DNA of 64,000 bases from the NCBI GenBank assembly GCA_963930655.1, contig OZ005607.1, positions 24,560,874 through 24,624,873 on the forward strand, given 5' to 3'. The stretch is from Myrica gale (taxonomy: Eukaryota; Streptophyta; Magnoliopsida; Fagales; Myricaceae). Below, piece by piece: positions 1 through 9,625 of the stretch. A model generated the notes under the pieces. The model was given only the letters and a program-made list of their open reading frames with translations. It had not been told where the DNA came from and ran no database searches. The stretch's first letter is position 1, and each line of letters opens with the position of its first letter. A program made the translations under genes and the position numbers.

Positions 1-890
1 CCATGGCTGTTAATTAAGTCCTGGCCTCATCCTCCTCCCATGTTCTTCATTGCATTTTTTTTTTTTTGCATCCCTGAGGTTGTCTGGTAATTAAGATTAA
101 TGATGTGCTTGGCTTTTGTTAATGATGTTTTGTGGGTGCTGTACAAAGCTACCCAACAACTATTTCACTTTGAATCTTAATGGCTGGGTTAGTTTCTGTT
201 AGTTGTACTTGTCCACAAATAGATCCCCCAACTGTTTGGTAGGCAGAATTTGATCACATGATTCCATCGCTTATAAAAAGTTCCTCTTTTAGTAATTTAA
301 TTAAGACTTCAATTACCAATACGTGTGTGGTGAGGGAAGTAGAGGAGGAAATAAAGCCGTCAAAATCTCAATACAACAAAAGAGTTTGTGAGATGTACCA
401 TTCCTGTTTTCTTAATTTAGAGTAAATTTGTGAATTTATCACTGATCTCCTCAAGTGTAGGTCAAACTCTTATTTTATTAAAAAATCAAACACGTGTAAT
501 ATTTAATTAAATTTAGAGTGAAGTGTCTTATGTCTCGAATTTAAGACTTTAACTATGATACAATGCGAATTTATCACTTATTTCAAAAGCTTAAATTGAT
601 AAAAAAAAATAAATAAATTTTATTATTTGAATTATATTATATAAATAGAGAAAAAGATGAGTGAATATTTCAGATTATTTTAATATAAAAAAATTTATTT
701 CATTAAATATATATATTGAAAGATTTCGCCAAACACTTCTAGTCACAACAAGAGTAGTCGTCTATATATATATATATTAAAAGGTTTCGTGCGAATTCGA
801 GAATTGCGATGAGAAACTACTATAACGGCGACATAGTCAATTATTAAAAGCGCGAGATGTTGTTACTGAAAATATCCCCCCGGTCTCTTG
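1..890. other. AT-rich intergenic DNA, no gene seen
   Basis: No open frame of useful length, no splice-like exon and no recognisable repeat ends were found. The stretch is AT-rich with short TA runs near 706-780. Confidence 0.5.
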
Positions 891-904
891 CTGATTACTT
901 GGAA

Positions 905-1206
905 TATGTTCGTTTTCACAATTTTTTCAGAATTCTGAGTATATTCACAAATCTATAACCGAACATATTCAGAATTCAAACACAAACACCAATACATTTT
1001 ACACAATTTTCAACAATTTTTTAATTTTTTATTCAACATAAATTTTCTCTCTTTATACTTTTTCACATAACTCCAATATTTATTTATTAAACAATTACAT
1101 CAAATTATTTCTCTCTCCACTTTACACAAACACAAATAAAATACTATTTAACATAAAAATTCACAATTTTTTTAAAATCCTACATTTTCACTCAAAACGA
1201 AACATA
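905..1206. mobile_element. Short hAT-like MITE, TTCGTTTT family, copy 1
   Basis: This 300-bp unit starts with ATGTTCGTTTT and ends with AAAACGAAACAT, an imperfect terminal inverted repeat. The interior is AT-rich. It matches units at 6335-6660 and 8462-8765 along its whole length, including the interior blocks ATTCAAACACAAA and CTTTACACAAACAC. No protein is encoded. The hAT assignment rests on the TAGGG-type outer ends seen in the other copies. No target duplication was resolved here. Confidence 0.65.
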
Positions 1207-1239
1207 TAGAAAAACGACGACGGATTCTTTTCTACAGTG

Positions 1240-2760
1240 ATGTGTGTCAAAGCTGATCAGTGCATATCAACGAAGGGTATCAACTGACGAGATTATTAAT
1301 GACGACCCATTATTGTTGTGAAAAATAGCTATCAGAGAGTACTTGCTCGTCATTAACTTTTAGTGGTAATGGCAGGTTGTCGCTAACTACTGTTGTCAAT
1401 GCGAAATTGGTAACCTATCTTCAGCGTTTGATGCTTTGAAATTTGATCAAACTTTAATCTAATGGCATTTTTTACGCAAATAAATTTATACAATTTTCAA
1501 AAATTAAAAAAAAAAACAAATTGTATAGATTATTATATAAATTTTATCAAACTTGATATTATCCATACATATGTACATCCATCACATAAATAAACACTTA
1601 CTATAAACATTTAAAATTTGCTTAACCCTTTGAAATATCAACTGACTAGGGAAGAACCGCCTTATGTATATAGCTAATGACTGATGATAAGGATGAAGCT
1701 ACGAATATATTGATTCTTAGGGCCGGGACCAATGCAATAGAAGCACATATTTTCGGGGTTTTAAAATGCATTAAACATAAAAGAAAAAAAAATTGCTAAA
1801 AAATATCCACGCTTACACAACGCATTCTTTGGATGTAGGGGGTTAATTTACGCCCACCTAGATTAAATTAGGAGCATTTATAGTCCTTTCATCTAATACA
1901 AATAGAGTAATTATAACAAAAACCAATTATATTGGTCTCAAAAGGTTGGTACTAGGGTGATGTTCGTTTTGAAGGTTTTTGTAGAATTTGGAGAATTTTG
2001 TGAATTTTTAGGTGATATTAAAGTTGTGTTGGTGTTTGTGTAGAAGTTGATGAGGTGTAAAAAATTGAATGATGATGTTTATAGTTTTTTTTTCGAATTT
2101 ATTATTATTTTTATTAAAATAATAATATTTTTAAAATTATTTAAAAAAAAAAAGAAATAAAGCACAAACCGACAATAATTAAGTCAAGACTGGAGCAAAA
2201 AATCAAGGGGAAAAGCATGAATTCAACGTTTAAAGTTTCTGCTGCAAGAGACATGTCAGCGTTTAAAGTTTCTGTTGCAGGAGACATATCAGGCCCCTAG
2301 CAGGCCGGATGTAGGGTCGGCAACAAAATTATAAATTTTCCCTTTGCTGTTTTTAGTTTTTAGTTGTGTTGGAGGGTGTTTTAGTCATTCAATATCAATT
2401 TTTTCAGGGCAAAAAAGAAAAAAAAATTCCGAATCCTTTCTTTTTTCTGAGACTCGCCAAACATGATGCATTTTGGATTCAAATCCAACAAAAAATCACA
2501 AAACCAACATTGCCTAGGCTTAGGAGATTTTAACTTGAAACTTTAAAGGCTAGAGCAAACCTCCACATCTCAAACCTTAACTACTGAGTCAACCGTTTCA
2601 GTGTGAAAAGAAAAAGACATTTAACGTATCTAATAGTCGAGCGTAAAAACTTGTACTATACCTACCTGTATACGCATAGACATTTGAGAAGTCCTCTGGA
2701 ATGCGTGAATGGTTGATAACCCTTCATAATTAAGACAGTACAGATATATAATATATAATC
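1240..2760. repeat. Duplicated upstream block, left copy
   Basis: Sequence blocks here recur in the same order at 13980-15010. Examples are TTGTCGCTAA near 1378, ACTTGATATTATCCATACAT near 1550, the GATGAAG and AGAAGCA region near 1690-1745, and CTCTGGAATG near 2694. The left copy has extra DNA between about 1760 and 2640. The matching copy lies between the glucanase copies, so this block probably belongs to the same segmental duplication as the glucanase array. Confidence 0.6.
1936..2090 (-). mobile_element. Partial TTCGTTTT-family MITE, reverse orientation
   Basis: The end TAGGGTGATGTTCGTTTTGA appears at about 1951-1970. It is the reverse complement of the right end of the copy at 6335-6660. 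Similarity fades after about 150 bp and the other end is not visible, so this is a truncated copy. Confidence 0.5.
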
Positions 2761-2779
2761 CTAATTTTGCAATCTATCT

Positions 2780-3160
2780 GGCAGAAGAAGAGATAATTGT
2801 ATGGCCATTAAAAGTTGCTGTCGCTATGCTTATATTTGGTATCCTCTTTCTCCACGTCTCATGTCATCGTCCCTTTCACGGATCAAGTAATTAAGAAGTT
2901 CTGAATCTTCGACTTTGACGTAGGAGTTTCTACTTATATCTATTAGACACAGAAAGAGACGTACGAAGCCAAGGGAGGGCTAAGGGCGGCCATGGCCCCA
3001 AACCCCATATATACTTAAGCAAAAACGTCTAAGCCTATTTTAATGTTTTTTTGACAAATCTTTTTTCTTTTATTCATTTTGGCCCCCCAAAATATGCTTC
3101 CCTACTATTGGTCCTTTCAAAAGTGAATTTCTAGCTTCGTCCTGAACGCGCGGTATATAC
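2780..3160. other. Intergenic DNA with hAT-end-like fragment
   Basis: No gene is visible. The segment near 2975-3145 contains GGCCATGGCCCC, TTTGGCCCCCC and CTAGCTTCGTCC. These resemble the G/C-rich end sequences of the hAT element at 46808-49904, so an old hAT fragment is likely. The 120 bp on either side show nothing recognisable. Confidence 0.35.
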
Positions 3161-3169
3161 AATTAGTTA

Positions 3170-3610
3170 TAGGGGTGAACAGAACCGGACCGCAGACTGG
3201 ACCAGACCGGAAAATCAGACCGAATTTCCGGTCCGGTCCGGTCTTCCTTTTTAATAAATGCGGTCCGGACCGGACCGGACCGCATTTATTAAAAAAAATA
3301 AAAAAATATATATTTTTATTATTTTTAATACAAATTATAAACATAAAACATTTAATTTTAATCTAAACTAAAACTTAACATTTTTATATACACTTCCCAT
3401 TTGAAATTAACCTAAAAGAAATTTTGAAAAAATTTTTAAAAAATAAAAATTAAAAAAAATTAAAAAAAAAAAATCAAAACCGGTCCGGACCGCATTTAGT
3501 GAAACCGGACTGGACCGGACCACTTATAAGTGGTCCGGTCCGGTCCTATAATATTTAAGGACCGGAATGCGGTCCGAAAAATCGGACCGCATTCCGGTTG
3601 TGCAGCCCTA
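3170..3610. mobile_element. Non-autonomous hAT element (MITE) with 8-bp target duplication
   Basis: The 441-bp unit begins TAGGGGTGAACAGAACCGG and ends with the inverted form of TAGGGCTGCACAACCGG. It is flanked on both sides by the exact 8-mer ATTAGTTA (3162-3169 and 3611-3618). An 8-bp duplication with TAGGG termini is the signature of hAT elements. The interior is built from GGTCCGGACCGG motifs, so the outer parts can fold back on themselves. It encodes no protein. Relatives lie at 52539-52930 and about 61960-62290. Confidence 0.88.
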
Positions 3611-3618
3611 ATTAGTTA

Positions 3619-4280
3619 CAAGTTTTTTGAATTTCTTAGATCTGATGAATCATTCCCTTTTAATACTTTGAAGTTTTTGAATTTCCGTTCAGTCTACCAC
3701 ATATTATAATATATATGTAGCGTCCCAGGCCTAAACTTCATACGAATAGATTTTCATATAAAATAAGACTTTTTCACCATGGCTAATAATTTATCTAGGT
3801 CATAATATTTCAAAACTAATTATTATAACCTCAGCAAAAATATTAATAAACCATAAAAAGCTCAAAAATATCAATCCGAGCCTTAAAATTTATATTAGCA
3901 AATCCAATATTTTCCCATATCGAGGAAGATCTCAAAACAACATGCAATTCACAAAATCCATAATCACAGATTCACAACGTCATATAGTAAGTAGTAACCT
4001 AGACATCATCGCAATTCCTAAATAGTTAAATAAATATTATGAGTTTAATAATAAAAGTGGTCAAAACTCGATGGAAACAATAACTGAAAAACATAATGTA
4101 TGCTCACATAACTCAAAATAGAAGAATGTTACAATACAGACTTAGAAGTTAGAAACATCAACTCAAGTAAGAAATTAAGAACATAACCAAACGTTAATCA
4201 ATCACGAATCCACAATCGATGCAGCATTCTAAATCATCTCTGGAAAAAAAACAAATTTATTAACAAGGAGCTCATAAAAA
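3619..4280. other. Unassigned AT-rich DNA
   Basis: No gene was recognised. It lies between the MITE and the hAT transposase remnant, and could be the 3' part of that element or unrelated intergenic DNA. Confidence 0.35.
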
Positions 4281-4287
4281 ATTTCAA

Positions 4288-4578
4288 TTAAATGAAAGTA
4301 GAATGTAAAATTTTGTATATACCTATGTCCATCATGTAACTAGCGGGATCTTTCGTCCCATCAATAGCTTCAGATTCCTTATCCTCATCATCATCCGTAA
4401 AATATATGATCTTGGATCTCCACCAATTTTGAGCACAAATGAGTCCCTCCGCCGTTTTTGGTGCCAATGAACTCTGGAAAGACCGACCTTCCGTGCTGAA
4501 AATAGAGGTAGGTAAATTAGGGGTTGTTGATTGTGAAGATGCAATTGGAGTTTGACGATCCATTTGAAAGAAAGACAC
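4288..4578 (-). pseudogene. hAT transposase remnant, C-terminal dimerisation region
   Basis: The minus strand can encode 96 residues. The middle part, FSTEGRSFQSSLAPKTAEG followed by LICAQNWWRS, matches the very C-terminus of RICESLEEPER-type hAT transposases, where the family has an FS-x-GR motif, a SSL-x-PK stretch and an ALICTQNWLR-like stretch. The first 25 residues are rich in Ser, Thr and Pro and may be the protein's own N-terminus. If so, almost all of the transposase was lost by internal deletion. No catalytic region is present, so it cannot be an active transposase. A possible element end, TAGGGGTGTAAGTCTGGTCC on the minus strand, lies at about 5667. Confidence 0.6.
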
Positions 4579-4639
4579 AATGCAAAGCCCTAAGACAAGT
4601 AATTATACCAACTTAACTCAAATTAAAGACAACAGAAAA

Positions 4640-5667
4640 TGAACAAGATGAAAAATTTTATTGCCCAATGTAATAACATACCCAATGGTCTTAATAGTCT
4701 TTACTGGTCAAATAACTTGAAGATCTTGAAAACCAAAGACTTCAGTAGGTTATTAAAACACAATATGAAACCAGGCTATGTTTCTTGCAAAAGTCTCGTA
4801 TGGGTTGAAATACATTTTATGGATAAAAAAGAAACCTCATTTTCTTGCAGTTATATATGCAAACATACACACACGTGTTATATATTCCAGACCCTCTAGC
4901 TGTAAAAATCTTCAAGTTCAATATAACAAATCCCTATACTAATTCATAAACCTTGATCTCTGCCCAATGAGAATATGAAAGTGGGGCTATATTAGTTGCA
5001 AAAATCTGATAGACACATCAATGAGTACACTAATCTGTCAAGTTGAGTCTTCCCACCGTGACTATGGACCGAACCACTTAAATCTTGTGTCTCACTTCTC
5101 TCCTCTCTCTCTCTTTTAGTCTAAATTATTTTTCTCTCTTTTATTTTATTCTTAACAATATAAGACGCAATGATCAAGAATAAAATTCACATTTTCAACT
5201 AGAAGCCTAGAACATATCTGTTAGAAATTAAAATAGACAGAGATGGAGAGAGACAGAGAGAGACATACATAAATAGAGAGAAGCAACGGAGTACGGAGGT
5301 TGACTGTTGCATCGCTAGAAGAGATGAAGCTCAACCGTTAGTAAAGAGAGACTGTAAGAGAAGAGAGAGAGAGAGTAATAACAGACGAAGTGATCGAACA
5401 CGACGAATAGAAAGAGAGAGCTGAGGGAGTGAGGGTTGCGAAGGAGAGGGGGAGGAGAGAGACTTAGGGTTTTTCACCGTGGATCTGTTTATATATATAT
5501 ATTAAAAAAACCAATTAAACGACGTAGTTCTATTTAAGATAGAATGACATCATTTTAATATTTAGTTAAAAATAATAATAAAAACAACCGTCGATTCCAA
5601 TTCCTAGAGTCAGTGACGAAACTGGAACCGGAGTTCCGTCAGTAGCCGGACCAGACTTACACCCCTA
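4640..5667. other. Probable remainder of the deleted hAT element
   Basis: No second exon was identified. A purine-rich stretch with many AGAGAG runs (5235-5460) is followed by a TAGGGGTG-type end at about 5667 on the minus strand. That end resembles the termini of the MITE at 3170-3610. The opposite end of the element was not found. Confidence 0.35.
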
Positions 5668-6334
5668 AAAGGAGCTTTTGGAGAACGCCACTTCAGGAAG
5701 TGCGTGTGTATTCATTTGCGTCCAGGCCGAACGACGTAGAAGGAAAAAAAGGCTTAGCAAAGCCAAAAGCCTAAGTACTGATCTCCGGTGGCTACAGTAA
5801 CATACAATGGCAAATAATAATGCATTTATTTGAATGTGACTTTTGGGTTACTCAAGGCCGTAAATATTGCTTATATTTATTGCATGTATGCTTGAACAAA
5901 ACCAAACAAGATGTGTACTATTAATTTGAAAGCAGCCACGGAGCTAAGGGGCATGGTCCCCAGCCCCCTAAAGTCGGTTGATTTTTTTTTATTTTTGCAC
6001 AAAAATAATATTTTTTTCAATAAGTTTCTTTCCCAAAAGAGGTTGGGATCTTGTATTTTGTCCATTAGGTATATGCTGTTGTTTGTTTGTCAAAATTTTA
6101 AAAAATATTATTAAAATTTTAGAAATATTTATTTTATTGAGATTTATAAAAAATAAAATATATAAATATAAAAGTTAAAAATTTTAAAATTATATTTGAC
6201 TTACCCGAATTATTTAACCCTAACAAATTTGGCTAAACAAACATGTAACCGCCCATCCTCGATTTTCTATTCCGGTAAGTTTCTTTCCCTAGGCCTGACC
6301 GTAATTTTATGCTGTCTATCTCCGTGCTCACCTA
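5668..6334. other. Intergenic DNA, no gene seen
   Basis: Short open frames at 5877-6178 run through T-rich DNA and resemble no protein. The piece near 5930-5970 (CACGGAGCTAAGGGGCATGG) looks like another eroded hAT-end fragment. Confidence 0.35.
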
Positions 6335-6660
6335 GGGGTATGTTCGTTTTCACCATTTTTTCAGGATTCTAAGTATATTCACAATTCTTCCACCGAACAT
6401 ATTCAGAATTCAAACACAAAAACCAATACATTTTACACAATCTCCAACAACTTTTTAATTTTTTATTCAACATAAATTTTCTCTCTCTATACTTTTTCAC
6501 ATAACTCCAATACTTTTTTATTAAACAATTACATTAAATCATTTCTCTCTCAACTTTACACAAACACCAATAAAACACTATTCAACATAAAAATTCACAA
6601 CTTCTCTAAAATCCTACATTTTTTTCTCAAAACGAACATCACCTGGTCACTTTTTCTTTC
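6335..6660. mobile_element. hAT-like MITE, TTCGTTTT family, copy 2
   Basis: The left end is TAGGGGTATGTTCGTTTT and the right end is the inverse of CAGGTGATGTTCGTTTT. The interior matches copy 1 closely (TATTCAGAATTCAAACACA and CATAACTCCAATA blocks). It has no coding capacity. The target duplication is unclear. Confidence 0.7.
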
Positions 6661-6900
6661 TTTCCCTGTATATTCATTTCCTATTTTTAGTTAAAATTTT
6701 TGGAAATGTATACAGAGAAAGATCAATCAAAATACTTGTTTTGGAGATGTCGAGGAACCCGGTGGCTAGTGATTGACCGCTTGATTTGACAAGAACGTCC
6801 CTCTCAAGACCTTGACAGCATTAGTAAAACCTAGAACAATTGCACATAGTGCTACATTTACCCTCTTTGTTCTCATCAGCTCAAAATAATGGAAGAACAG

Positions 6901-7202
6901 ATAAGTATTTTTCACCTAAAAATTATTATATAAGTTTTACATTTTTAACGGTTACAAGATTTTTAGACTAATTAGCGATAATATCATTGACCTATTTTAC
7001 ACATTAAAAATATTGTTGTAAATTCATTAAATTATTAGGTCTATTATTGTAGAACGAAGGATGCAAAGTATCTAAAAATTTAATATATATTTTTTAAAAT
7101 GTCTAAGATTGATAATTAGAGCCTAGAAGGTACAATGTCCCAAAAATAATAATTTAATGTGTAAAAAGCAAAATCATTAATAATTGGTGGATGAAAAGTA
7201 TA
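6901..7202. mobile_element. Degenerate fold-back element
   Basis: The left arm (ATAAGTATTTTTCACC, about 6901) is an imperfect inverse of the right arm, GGTGGATGAAAAGTATATTT at about 7186. Spacing and arm content resemble the Mutator-type MITE at 11689-12081, but the ends are too eroded to define. Confidence 0.35.
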
Positions 7203-7461
7203 TTTATCTAAAAATAATACTCGACTTTTTTTTCTTAAAAGTCAATTCTTTAAGATTTTACTTGGTATGTATCATTCAACGTACCAACCTCCCATATTAT
7301 CAATATATAGATTCAGATATCTATTTGTTAAAATAAAGCTATTCGCTATGTTATTTGAATGTGCTTACAAGATTTCTATCAAATAGAGCTTATACGAAAT
7401 ACTCATGGACTCTCTAAAACTCTGTCGTTTTCTGTTAGTGAAGTGAAAACGAAAATTCTTC

Positions 7462-7542
7462 AATCCAGCTCCAAAAGCTAGTGCTACGCTTGCACAAGTT
7501 CATGTTGCCCGCACGCATGATGGCCAGAAAGTTGCTGTGAAG
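7462..7542 (+). pseudogene. Exon fragment of an ABC1/UbiB-type kinase (ABC1K)
   Basis: Twenty-seven codons read PKASATLAQVHVARTHDG followed by QKVAVK. This is the hallmark stretch of ABC1K/ADCK atypical kinases: the Ala-rich loop (usually KASxASLAQVH) and the lysine in VAVK that contributes to ATP binding. The frame leaves the family pattern right after VAVK, and no flanking exons were found. It is a single exon-sized scrap, probably carried in by a duplication or transposon. It lies 130 bp before a glucanase relic to which it has no functional relation. Confidence 0.7.
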
Positions 7543-7671
7543 ATATTACTTCGAAGATGTGTTTCTTATGGGCCTAAAGTTTAAGTCTCATATGCAAGTA
7601 AAGACCCATTGTTGATCAAATGGTTTAAAGAGGCCCAAGGCCTACTAACACGAAAAGCAAGGAGTACAACA

Positions 7672-7729
7672 TCTGGGCCTATTCTACCCGAACAAAAAGC
7701 CCAAGTACAAACATTAGTTTCAGTAAAGG
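7672..7729 (+). pseudogene. Relic of a beta-1,3-glucanase C-terminus
   Basis: The segment reads GLFYPNKKPKYK and then loses frame before TTAGTTTCAG. It corresponds to the last 18 codons of the glucanase at 21113-22440 (GLFYPNKQLKYNVSFS). Two extra bases near 7717 break the frame. No other part of a gene precedes it. It shows that the array once extended at least 2 kb further left than the first full-length copy. Confidence 0.7.
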
Positions 7730-7734
7730 TGAGT

Positions 7735-7957
7735 TCGAATTCTGTCACCTAGGATTAAGTCCTTAACTTAATTGATAGATTGTGAAGTCAGTTCCAGTGC
7801 CATAGTGTGTCGTTGTGCTCCCATCTACCCTATCAATACGTTTCCTAGTTGTCTCAGGTCCGTTCAACCTGTGCACAAATCACCAAGTGCGATGAATTTC
7901 TTTTGTTGCCCTCCTAAAAAAGAAGAAGAAGAAGGGCCAGTCTTCTTAATTGACTGA
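7735..7957. other. Spacer, no gene seen
   Basis: The sequence from about 7735 has a style also seen at 33800-33950 (AAGTCTCAGACTTAACTAGG, GGATTGTGAAGCC). It could be an old retroposon, but no ends were found. Confidence 0.3.
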
Positions 7958-7965
7958 TTTTGGAC

Positions 7966-8425
7966 TAGGGTCTAGGGCTGTACAAGGTTCGGTCGGGGTT
8001 GGGGGTGGTACTGACCTCCCTCCATGATTGGAAGTCTGAGGCAGACCGCTTGACTAAGAAGGGTGGAACCGTGGAACCGAACGAGATCGAATTCCATCGG
8101 GCTTGGTTGGGCTGGACTGAGCTTTTTAACATTTTTTTTTGATTTTTTAACAAGCCCAATCTGAAGAAATCAATAGAATAGTACTTATTTCTTTTGACTT
8201 AGGTCCAAAACTAATTTTTAATTATATAAAAAATCCTATTATATATATAATTTGATATATATATGGGTTGATTGGGTCGAGATCGGCTGATATTGGTCCA
8301 ATCTCAAACACCAACCGGCCTAAGTCGGGCTCACATTATCTGGGCCCAAGACTGAGCCCTCCCCGAGCTAGGCCGACCAAACTACCTGTCTCAAGTTGGT
8401 TTCGGGCCCTACTGGTACAACCCTA
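7966..8425. mobile_element. Non-autonomous hAT element, 460 bp
   Basis: The left end is TAGGGTCTAGGGCTGTACAA and the right end is the inverse of TAGGGTTGTACCAGTAGGG. The flanking 8-mers are TTTTGGAC (7958-7965) and TTCTGGAC (8426-8433), matching 7 of 8. The arms are GC-rich (GGTCGG, GGGCCC) and the centre is AT-rich. No transposase is encoded. Confidence 0.75.
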
Positions 8426-8461
8426 TTCTGGACTGTTAGACAAGCGTATACATTTCTATGA

Positions 8462-8765
8462 ATCGCATTTGGACATGTTCGTTTTCAAGTTTTTTCTAAT
8501 ATTCAAATCCATTCACAAAACTATCATCGAACATCTTAAGAATTCAAACACAAATACTAATACATTTAACACAATCTCAAACAACTTTTTACACAAACTT
8601 CAATACATTTTCAAAAAAAAAATTATAACAAATTTTCTCTCTATACCTTTTCACCTAATTTCAATATTTTTATTTTCAAATCATCTCTCTAGACTTTACA
8701 CAAATACCTATAAAACACTATTTTAAATAAATATTCACAATTCTACTAGAATCCTACCATTTTTT
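8462..8765. mobile_element. TTCGTTTT-family MITE, copy 3
   Basis: It starts CATGTTCGTTTTCAAG and contains the family blocks GAATTCAAACACAAATAC and CTTTACACAAATACC. The right end (ATCCTACCATTTTTTTTACC) has lost the TTCGTTTT inverse repeat. Confidence 0.6.
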
Positions 8766-8779
8766 TTACCGCTGCAAGT

Positions 8780-9493
8780 ATTCTAAACAGCTAAATTTCA
8801 ATTGGATTTTAGTATTGGCCGTAATACTACACTTGCAAAAGTAACAAAAAAAAAACTAGAAATAATAATCCTCGAGTTGACCAGAAACTTCCACTCAAAC
8901 CGATCTACACGACATAAAATTATAAGGCCGTACGTTAAACGTGTTTTAGATATGTACGCCACCATGACCTTGAAGTGCAAATGCATGACTGCAACTGGGT
9001 CAGTCTTCGGCACTATTGTCAATGGACCATAATTCTGGACGACTCAATCAAGATTAGACCTTTACGTCGGCAGCGTTAATTAAGTCCCTGGACTTCAACA
9101 ACGTAGACCCCCACAAACCCCGGACCATTTGCTCGAAGGTAGGCAGCTGCTTAAATTGGATGCATGATCTGCAATACCAAGACTTTTCTACAGACCGCGG
9201 AGACAAATTATAAATACGTAAGAGGACTTTGTAGTTGTGTTAGACGTGTCTAGATAATGATCTTGATCTTCTTCGTTTTTTTCCCATGTACGTGTACCAG
9301 ACGGTCAGTGTCCACAGGTTATACATATTAATTATATGTCCATGGAGTGATTGACGGTGCAAGAGGTATACTATTCAAATCACTGGCTGGCCTATATATA
9401 CCAAATGAAGACGTAAGTGATTTTCATGTCCAGATACCTGTGTTAAGCAATTATAAGCATATTAGAGTTGGTGTCTCTTTTCCTACTCTACCC
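8780..9493 (+). promoter_or_regulatory. Duplicated glucanase promoter block, copy of gene 1
   Basis: This block upstream of the first glucanase copy is shared with 16600-17268 and 24950-26196. Common pieces include TAAGAGGACTTTGTAGTTG, AATACCAAGACTTTT and TTCTTGAGTGATTGAC-like sequence. The TATA box is CTATATATA at 9392-9400, about 95 bp before the ATG. All array members keep this TATA motif at a similar distance. Confidence 0.7.
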
Positions 9494-9588
9494 ATGGGTC
9501 TCTTCAAAGCAAAAGATAGCAAAGCTCCCATGGCTCCTATATTGCTGCTTCTCGGTTTTCTGATATCTGGCTTAGAATTAACAGGTCC

Positions 9589-9625
<37 letters not shown>

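Noticed and set aside
3117..3366. Overlapping open frames on both strands in the GGTCCGG region
   Set aside because: They are by-products of the palindromic hAT MITE and read as simple Gly/Pro/Arg repeats.
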